Assembly: GCA_022702545.1 (NCBI GenBank)
Contig: JAHRBC010000001.1
Span: 7,006,001 to 7,070,000, forward strand
DNA from: Phycomyces nitens
Lineage: Eukaryota > Mucoromycota > Mucoromycetes > Mucorales > Phycomycetaceae
Length of the DNA: 64,000 nucleotides
Direction: 5' to 3'
The stretch's first letter is position 1. Every line of letters starts with the position of its first letter. Positions 57,592 through 64,000 of the stretch are shown in pieces. Below the pieces are notes generated by a model. That model worked only from the letters and a program-made list of their open reading frames with translations. It made no database searches and was not told where the DNA came from. Both the position numbers and the translations under genes were made by a program.

Positions 57592-58809
57592 CAATGAAAA
57601 ACTACGAGGCTCACTATAGTACGTCAAGTTTTCTTTTTATTTCTTTTTTTTTAATAATGATACAAAAAGATGGTGGCAAAAATGGTATAGTATAGCATAG
57701 TACTAATGAGGGGAAGTAGGTACTATTGACCAGCTTTATTCTTCATTGGATCTTTTTTTGAAAAACGCTCTTTTTAAACTTGCTGGCGTAGCATAATTGC
57801 TAAAATACCCATCTTTCTTGCCAGTTTCAAAGCATTCCTTCCAGTTCATTGTTTCTACTGACTTTTTGAACTGAAGGGTATAGTCCATATCGTTTTTTGG
57901 AATACTGCTTTCAGGTAAAATGTCATCTTTGTTTTCACAGCCGGTTGCATTTACATTCATTTGCTTTATTGTTGCCTCGGGCAGTTCCAAAGGTGCTGGC
58001 ATTGGAGATACACATGGGGAGCTCTTCTTGAAATATTTGCGTTTACATGTCTCCGTATACAAAACTCCATCGTCTGCGTAGGCTAGTGCGCGTTTTTTGA
58101 GAAGACTGTCAGGCATAGCTCCTATCACGTTTATTATCTTTTGGAATTGTGTGCTTGTTTGGTTGCAAACGTCAGCCAAAGCCGCTGCAATGGGTGTTTC
58201 TTTGTTTTCTTCCTCCGTCTGCTCTTTGGCGATTTTGTATAGTTTCTGCATGGTTGTATCATTTTTATGTTCCATTGAAATCAATGATGGTTTTTGTCCA
58301 CAAAGAAAGACTCCAATAGCCAACAATGGGTGAAGTGAAGGTTGTATAAGATCTTTTTCGATTGTATCATGATCAATAAAAAAACAGTTTTTGGCCCAGT
58401 ACTTGCATGAGATTTCTTTTACAAAGGAATGCTGCGTTTCTTCAAAGTCTGTCGAGATATAGCTGCACGTTCTTTCGATACCAAATACAAGTATCACTGG
58501 CTTGGCTTCATATTCGTTTTTTACATTTAATGAATAATTGAGCAGGCGGTCAATGAAGGCTTGATCAATGGTACGTTGAATTTCTATAAGCATGGGCGGG
58601 AAGTCAGCAGATACCACTGATGGTGCGTAGAGAACATCTGACTTTGTGCCATCTGGCCATTCAGTTGGGCGTGGAGTGTAGAGGTGGAGGGCCTCAGATC
58701 CTATATAAAACTTGAGTAAATATATCTATGTATTTATTTCACTCTTAGCAGAAAGACGGCACCGGTGCCCAGTCATAAATTTGACCCATCTCCAGAAAAG
58801 TGACCCAAT
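57499..58809 (-). repeat. Inverted arm, right copy
   Basis: Reverse complement of 52301-53611. Its inner end continues seamlessly into the transposase remnant, so this arm keeps the more original context. Confidence 0.9.
57736..58700 (-). pseudogene. 5'-truncated Rpn-like / PD-(D/E)XK nuclease gene, right copy
   Basis: Identical in translation to the left copy (52410-53374), with the same truncation and the same acceptor-like TATAG in front. Identical truncation in both arms shows that loss of the 5' exon came before the inverted duplication. Confidence 0.6.
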
Positions 58810-58850
58810 TTTATTTTTTATTGGGCCAATTTTTTTAGGCTTGGCCCAAT
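58807..58850. repeat. ~80-bp repeat, left half (split by DIRS-like element)
   Basis: Same as 50107-50150 up to the final CCCAAT; the next base already belongs to the inserted element. It directly abuts the outer end of the right inverted arm. Confidence 0.85.
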
Positions 58851-59797
58851 GGAGACGTTGCCGACGACTCGACAACGACTGAGGATGTGGTATCCTTTGT
58901 CGTATCCACGGAAAAAATCCTGTTTACCATCTCTGCAGCTTGTTCATATTGTGAATTCGGCTTGTAATAATATCTTTCAAAGGTGTTACTTGTAAGAGAC
59001 CAGTTTGCATGGTGTTTCACCGAGACTATATCCATGCCACCCTGTACTGCTGCTGTACTTGCTGCTGCTCTTGTTGAATGTGAATTGAAGATGGTCGTGT
59101 CGATATTGCATTGTTTCAGAATATTCTTGACGATGTTGGCAATTGTGGCTGGTCTTACTGAACTTGACGGTCTTTCCGCATCGAGGTAAGTGAGGAACAA
59201 GGTGTGGTCTTTTGGCAAAAGGAACCGATAGTCTTTAGTTTTGTCCACGAACATATTCAAAGTGATCACCGGACACAAGTTCTTCTCTTGGGTTATCCCC
59301 AGCTTTGACTGTTTCCATTGGGCTTCCTTGGGTTCTCGCGCTAGCAGTTTTACCCCTGTTACCTTGGACTTGACATATATCCATGTCACATCCTGATACT
59401 GTAAACGACCGATGTCTGATCGAGGACGCCACATCGTCGCAAGACAAAGTAGCATGACTGTCTTTTGTTGTAGTTGTACCAGAGACAAGTCCTCCGTGGG
59501 TCCCCAAGAATCCAAGAGTTGTAGGACTGGTTGCAGCGGCCATATTTCATCTTGGTTGCGAGCTGGTGGGTTTACCTCTGACTTACGTTTCGCCATAAAA
59601 AATGCCGAAATTGGCTCTTGCATTGCCAGATTTTGTTCGTTTGGCCACAACACTCGAAACACAGAAGCAACTGCCGATCTCATCAGGTTCAGATACTGGG
59701 AAGAAAACCTCTGATGGGCCACCAAGAAATTGACCATAGCATTGACATCATACTGACATGGATCCACCGGTGGAACTTGATCCCCACACCAACGCAC
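58835..59797 (-). pseudogene. DIRS tyrosine recombinase part
   Basis: In the same frame as the RT-RNaseH ORF and separated from it only by the TGA at 59798-59800. The break lies inside the recombinase core-binding domain (NKRYDCEWRR before it, WCGDQVPPVDPC after it), so it is a nonsense mutation rather than a natural boundary. Catalytic residues are present: first Arg in TMWRPRSDIG, HxxR in FNSHSTRAAAST, and the tyrosine in TFERYYYKPN. The last codons (PLGQA, stop) are read from the flanking split repeat. Confidence 0.82.
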
Positions 59798-61879
59798 TCA
59801 TCTACGCCACTCACAATCATACCTTTTGTTTGTATTGTCTATTGTTGCTCGTTTCAAGAATGATGCTGTCTGGGTGGAGAGGCCTTGTCTTTCTCGGGCG
59901 AGGCGGATAACCTCCATGCGGTCAATGTAAGGCGTTTGTTGATTGCCATTCTCCATGGCTTTTCCGTTGCTTGCTTCATCACCATGGGCCACCAGAACCG
60001 CAGATCTCACCTTGTCCTTGCACAACTTTTGAATTACCTGCGGCACCAACTTCCAAGGAGGGTGCAGATACAGCCCTGTTTTTGGCCAGACTTGTTTGAA
60101 TGCATCGTGAGCTGCAGCCTGTGGATCCGGTTTCCAACTCCAATACACTGGCACTCTGTTGTTGTGCCGGGCAGCAAACGCATCTATCTTCATTCGTCCC
60201 CATCTGGTGGTTATGTCGTTGAAGAATCTCCGTGGAAGCTTCCACTCGTGAACCGGTCGCCTCTGTCTGCTCAATGCGTCCGCTTGCACATTTTTCACCC
60301 CAGCAATATGGTTTACCTTGAGATTGATTTGAAATTTGCAAGTTATCTCTCTTATCTCCAACGCAATGCCTTGAAGAATTGCGGATGCCGTACCCCCCGA
60401 TTTCGAGGAATATTTTATAGCCGTTATGTTGTCTGAGAATATCTGGATTGTCGAGTTTCTGTTTCTTGAAGCATGGAGCTTGACCGCAAAGAGAATAGTC
60501 ATAAGTTCGCGGACATTGATGGATAGATCTTTTTCCTGAGGTCGCCAGAACCCTGATGTCTCTATCTGTTCTGAGGTCACCCCCCACCCCGTATCCGAGG
60601 CATCTACATACACTGTGACACTTGGTGGTGGAGCTGGTGGTTGGTGTATGGGCAACCCATTCTTGGTTTCGGCCAGTGTATGCCACCATCGAACTTCCTC
60701 CTTTGCCTCGTTTGACATCTTGCATGGTACTTCCCATCGTGCTGAACTTGTCCGCAGTGCTCTCGCCAAATCCCTTTGCAAATATCTGATCTTGAGCAGT
60801 GCATCCCCAATTGCTGGAATCATAGATGTGATCTTCCCCAAAAGGGAAGCAATCCACCGACAGGACCTTGTTTGGGCTGTGGCCTGTTGGAGGCGGGACT
60901 TGAGCTTGCTCAATTTCACTTTGGGCACTGTTAACATCATTCGCCTTGTGTCGAATGTGAACCCCAAAAAGTCTTGCTTGGTCAAGGGTGTCAGAACGCT
61001 CTTCTTCCAGTTTATGATGAATCCCAACGACGTCAGTTGATGGATGACTTGCTTTGTATGTGATTCGATCTCGGTCTTGTCTCTCCCCAACAAGCATATG
61101 TCGTCTAGGTAGTAAACTAGGCGAACCCCTTTCTGTCTCAGTGGTTCTAATGCATATCTCATGAGCTTCGAGAAAACACGCGGAGCCACACTGAGGCCAA
61201 AAGGCAAGGAACGGTACTGATATACGGTTCCCTTGTGTTGGAAGGTAAGAAACCTGCGAGACTCCTGGTGAATAGGCACCACCACGTAGGCGCCCTTCAG
61301 GTCGATCTTTGTAAGTAAGTCGTCCGGGAGAATCATTTCTCTCAATGCGGGAACACCCTCCATCTTGAAGTGCTCGCACTGTACGTATTGATTTATTCCC
61401 TTGCAGTCTAGAATTGGCCTTTTCTTGTCTGCTTCGTGCACAATGAACATATTTGATAAGAACTCGTGGCTTTGTTCTGGGGAATATTCGATAACGCCCG
61501 CTTGGATAAACTTGGCGACGGCGGCGTCTACCTCCCCTTGGTCGCTTTCTGACAGGTCGAAAGGCCTGTTCTTCCACGGACGTGGAGTCCTCGTCCATTG
61601 GATCCGGAAACCCTCCTTGACCACCCTCTTCGGCCACTGGTGGTTTGTCTGTCTGTCCCATGCCTGGACAAAGTGCCCTAAACGACCCCCTGGTGGAATT
61701 CCATCCAAAGGCACCGAGTAGTGGTCCTGGTGGACCGGTACAATCACTGGTGTGATTGTGGTTGTTGAGTTGACTGCTGGTACTGGCCTTGGCTGGTACC
61801 TGGGCTTGAAGAGCTGGTTTAGCATCTGCCCCTGTGTTTGCCATTGAAGCTTTGTTTCCACCCATTGTGGAAACCCCAA
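59798..61879 (-). CDS. DIRS reverse transcriptase - RNase H - Dam-like domain
   Basis: A 693-codon ORF. The RT domain has the polymerase motif VRLVYYLDDICLLG, preceded by LLTKIDLKGAYVVVPIHQES and followed by TPLTKQDFLGFTFDT. RNase H is present (TVYVDASDTGWGVTSEQ; NVRELMTILFAV; IQIFSDNITAIKY), then the Dam-like segment MKIDAFAARHNNRVPVYWS and GLYLHPPWKLV typical of DIRS elements. The N-terminus overlaps the end of the gag frame (61819-61879), so expression would need a frameshift or re-initiation. No internal stop; it terminates at the TGA that separates it from the recombinase part. Confidence 0.88.
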   Translation of the reverse strand: MGFPQWVETKLQWQTQGQMLNQLFKPRYQPRPVPAVNSTTTITPVIVPVHQDHYSVPLDGIPPGGRLGHFVQAWDRQTNHQWPKRVVKEGFRIQWTRTPRPWKNRPFDLSESDQGEVDAAVAKFIQAGVIEYSPEQSHEFLSNMFIVHEADKKRPILDCKGINQYVQCEHFKMEGVPALREMILPDDLLTKIDLKGAYVVVPIHQESRRFLTFQHKGTVYQYRSLPFGLSVAPRVFSKLMRYALEPLRQKGVRLVYYLDDICLLGRDKTEIESHTKQVIHQLTSLGFIINWKKSVLTPLTKQDFLGFTFDTRRMMLTVPKVKLSKLKSRLQQATAQTRSCRWIASLLGKITSMIPAIGDALLKIRYLQRDLARALRTSSARWEVPCKMSNEAKEEVRWWHTLAETKNGLPIHQPPAPPPSVTVYVDASDTGWGVTSEQIETSGFWRPQEKDLSINVRELMTILFAVKLHASRNRNSTIQIFSDNITAIKYSSKSGGTASAILQGIALEIREITCKFQINLKVNHIAGVKNVQADALSRQRRPVHEWKLPRRFFNDITTRWGRMKIDAFAARHNNRVPVYWSWKPDPQAAAHDAFKQVWPKTGLYLHPPWKLVPQVIQKLCKDKVRSAVLVAHGDEASNGKAMENGNQQTPYIDRMEVIRLARERQGLSTQTASFLKRATIDNTNKRYDCEWRR

Positions 61880-62586
61880 CCCCGGTGAAAACCCTGACCA
61901 TGTTTGTTATATCCTCTGCACTGAAAGCCATTGTTGTTGCCTGAGCAAGGTTGAGTGGCTGCTTTGAGGACAGACTCCTCATACTCATATTGGTGGATCT
62001 TTTTGACCATGTCGGAAGAGAACACCAATTCTTGGTCCCTTTCATCATCTTCATTCTCGAGATACTTGACTTTTAATGGAAGATTGAGGGATCGCATGAC
62101 AAGCTCTTTGGTGTCTTTGTCTGCGTTCTTTGCTGTAACATAGCCAAAGATTGCCAAGCGTTGTGTTTTTTCAAGGACATTCCTGAGCATTTCTTCAGAA
62201 CTGTCATTTCCATCGACCATGACTTTAATGTCATCATAGATTTCTGTTGCGAGGCTGGCTGTTGTTCAAAGTTTGTCTGCATCCTTGTATTGGCCCTGTA
62301 CAATGGTAAGGGCATCCACGTGCAACTTTTTAAGTTGTGGAGTGAAGATCTTGTTAATTGCTCCTCCTTTTGTCCAGCTTCCTCCTTCATATGTAAGGGA
62401 GTCTTTCATGAGTCTGTGGACATTAGCATTGCGCCCTTTACGGGAAGTGTTGTCCATTTCGTCCAGGATCTCTTTTGGGAGGTCATAGACTGCGAATCGA
62501 TCTCTTGAGCTGTCTTGGATCTTGAGCTTACGGGAAAGCTCAAGGAGTTCCACAATCTGTTCGCTGGTAAGGGCATTGACATTCAT
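61819..62586 (-). pseudogene. DIRS gag-like ORF with one in-frame TGA
   Basis: The frame opens with MNVNALTSEQIVELLELSRK, is stopped by TGA at 62266-62268, and continues in the same frame (TTASLATEIYDD; SSEEMLRNVLEKTQRLAIFG) to a G/H/N-rich tail ending KHRGRC. The helical, non-catalytic body with a basic Gly-rich tail is what DIRS Gag proteins look like. The stop is a single base away from a sense codon. Confidence 0.7.
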
Positions 62587-62740
62587 TTAAAGTTGTCCAC
62601 GTTGCGCGGCTTGGAAAGATGTAAAGAGTAGGGTATAACAAAAATTAACAATAAATAAAAGCGCGGCTCGGAGAGCCAATACCACATCTGAAGGAGTTGG
62701 AGAGGAGGAGGCAACAACCATTGTGTTACAAAGAACACAC

Positions 62741-62781
62741 AATTTTTTTTTGGGTGACCCAACCTATTTTCTTTACCTGTA
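62741..62781. repeat. ~80-bp repeat, right half (split by DIRS-like element)
   Basis: Matches 50148-50187: AATTTTTTTTTGGGTGACCC through TTTACCTGTA. The flank after it differs from the 50-kb copy. Confidence 0.85.
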
Positions 62782-64000
62782 CTGAAAATATACCCCAGTT
62801 GACACTTTTTTTTTCCTATTCAGGGACCGATTAATTTGTTCCAATATTAATTTAATCTTAACAATAAGCTCTATTGAATGCCTCTTTATTATCAAAAGCT
62901 GGCGTTTTTTTTTTATCCAAGAGGTCTCCATTAAAGAGTTTCGAATTTCCATGTATGAAACTGGTCCGAATACCCGTGAATTGAGCAGTTTAAAAATACC
63001 AAACAGCCTAGCAAACTATTTTCGAATCTTGGTGGTAATTGGTGTGGTCATTGCTTTTTATATTCCCTTGAGTGCAGCCTAATAGAGTAATTCGATTTCG
63101 TAATGAGCAAGGTTAAAAGGCAATCTCAATACACACCCGAAAACAAGCCGGCTCTATAATCTCGTCTATATAAAAGAATATTGATCAATTGGTACCACAG
63201 ACTCCTAACATTTTCCAAGCATAAAGGAAAATAGAATATGTTTCATGTCAAGAACAGCCATGTAATTCATGGTCCAAAGATCCCAGGCATTTGTCAAGAA
63301 ATGAAAAATTTTTGGTCACTTTTTGATATTTCGTATCAAATGGCATCAACTGACGAATTATGCTCCTAGACGTACCCATATATTTAGCATGTAATGTGGC
63401 ATTCAAGGCAGCCAGACCTTTTTCATTGTGTGGGGATGCCTGTATCAATCTAATCATTTCTTCTTCTTTTTTTTTTTTTTTTTTTTTTTTTGGGGGGGGG
63501 AGGGGGAAATACTATATTTCCCTTGTCAGTTGAATGATAACAATAAAACATTTGGTACAAAGAGGACTTTTTTACAATTCTTGGCATACGAAACATATTA
63601 CAGGATCTACTGCTAACAATACACCTTCCAAGTCATATCAGTTGTTGCGCAGTAAATGGCCCAAACACAAACACTTATTGGAAACCCCGATCAAGACCAG
63701 GCCATGGCATCAAGGAACTTGGGTCTTGGTGGTTCAAAGTCTTGTTGAGACAGTTATCAATTATCCTCTTGAAGATAGCTTTATTACCTATCCAACAGCC
63801 AGATAAAATCTTCCGGAAAGAATAATGACTGTGTTTATAAAGAAGATTGGTTTAGATTTCTGAAATAGAATATGGATATCTAGAGGTTCTTTAATATACA
63901 ATTAGCCAAGAGCCCAAAATTAATAATCTAGATTCTAATAATATAAATAGTCTTGGAGAAGCAAGAGATTGTCACCTTTCTTTTTTCTGCTACAATAAGA
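62782..64000. other. Right-edge AT-rich region, no supported gene
   Basis: Contains a T25-G9-A-G5 homopolymer block (63467-63506). A 69-codon minus-strand ORF (63457-63248: IRLIQASPHNEKGLAALN, LNATLHAKYMG) begins beside this block and is not low complexity. It could be a terminal exon or relic, but I cannot assign it. Confidence 0.4.

Larger units (their letters stand above)
52301..58809. mobile_element. 6.5-kb foldback structure: two 1,311-bp inverted arms around a LINE and transposase remnant
   Basis: The left arm (52301-53611, plus) and right arm (57499-58809, minus) have identical length and, wherever compared, identical sequence, including a 293-codon ORF translated identically. Outer ends are ATTGGGTCAC / GTGACCCAAT. 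Spacer 53612-57498 consists of a 5'-truncated LINE and the continuation of the transposase that starts in the right arm. No clear target-site duplication is visible outside the arms. Interpretation: a transposon with very long terminal inverted repeats, or a recent inverted duplication of a decayed element, later hit by a LINE. Confidence 0.75.
58851..62740 (-). mobile_element. DIRS-like tyrosine-recombinase retrotransposon
   Basis: 3.9 kb, minus orientation: gag-like ORF, RT-RNaseH with a Dam-like domain, then tyrosine recombinase. AAT precedes and follows the element inside the split ~80-bp repeat, and the uninterrupted repeat (50107-50187) has a single AAT at that point, so both insertion ends are defined. 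Imperfect terminal inverted repeats: GGAGACGTTGCC...GATGTGGTATCC at 58851-58895 against the reverse complement of about 62676-62720, with about 20 bp outside the right repeat. Two in-frame TGA stops inactivate it. Confidence 0.85.

Noticed and set aside
59979..62054. 691-codon minus-strand ORF overlapping the DIRS reverse transcriptase
   Set aside because: Long only by chance: it is a shifted reading of the RT-RNaseH ORF, and the YLDD and RNase H motifs are in the other frame.

Overview
The window looks like nuclear DNA of a Mucoromycotina fungus, most likely Mucorales. Genes are split by many short GT..AG introns. Intergenic DNA is AT-rich and full of microsatellites. Marker families include a CotH-type spore-coat/invasin protein, a tandem VTC polyphosphate polymerase pair, and LINE and DIRS-like retroelements. 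I cannot name the species. Splice models below were built by hand from donor/acceptor sites and reading-phase continuity. No RNA data or database search was available.

Left part (1-12 kb): the 5' part of a SAM-dependent methyltransferase runs off the left edge. A long AT-rich stretch follows, with two copies of a ~145-bp repeat flanking a decayed, frameshifted gene of a fungal repeat family. Then come a thioredoxin and a carnitine acyltransferase ending in a peroxisomal-type tripeptide. Middle part (12-34 kb): a Sed5/syntaxin-5-like Golgi Qa-SNARE, a SAP-domain protein, a secreted CotH-like protein, an eight-exon purine (xanthine/urate type) permease, an RGS/Rax1-like membrane protein diverging from a Bax-inhibitor-1-like protein, and two VTC paralogues in tandem. 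The second VTC copy keeps the polymerase active site but has lost the basic inositol-pyrophosphate-sensing surface of its SPX domain.

The most striking object is a 21-exon gene (34718-42616, minus strand) predicted to encode a 2,247-residue protein. It carries four Tudor-like repeats, a ZZ finger, an extended PHD finger, a second ZZ-like finger, a GATA-like finger, and then a prokaryotic-style amino-methyltransferase domain (motif I FLGRGTD, motif IV HPPY). A second, degenerate methyltransferase half closes the protein. It reads as a chromatin-reader/DNA-methyltransferase fusion that is not of the MT-A70 type known for 6mA in fungi. It is transcribed divergently from a transportin (karyopherin beta-2) gene, which is followed by a tRNA-Gly(UCC) and an Old Yellow Enzyme.

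Right part (50-63 kb): a CaMK-type kinase with a GC-AG intron precedes a nested transposon complex. Two apparently identical 1,311-bp inverted arms (52301-53611 and 57499-58809) each carry the same 5'-truncated Rpn-like nuclease gene plus the start of a dead IS630/Tc1-like transposase. A 5'-truncated LINE with poly(A) tail and 3' hairpin sits between them. A 3.9-kb DIRS-like element (gag, RT-RNaseH, tyrosine recombinase, with two in-frame TGA stops) is inserted next to the right arm. It splits an ~80-bp repeat whose uninterrupted copy is still present at 50107-50187, upstream of the kinase.
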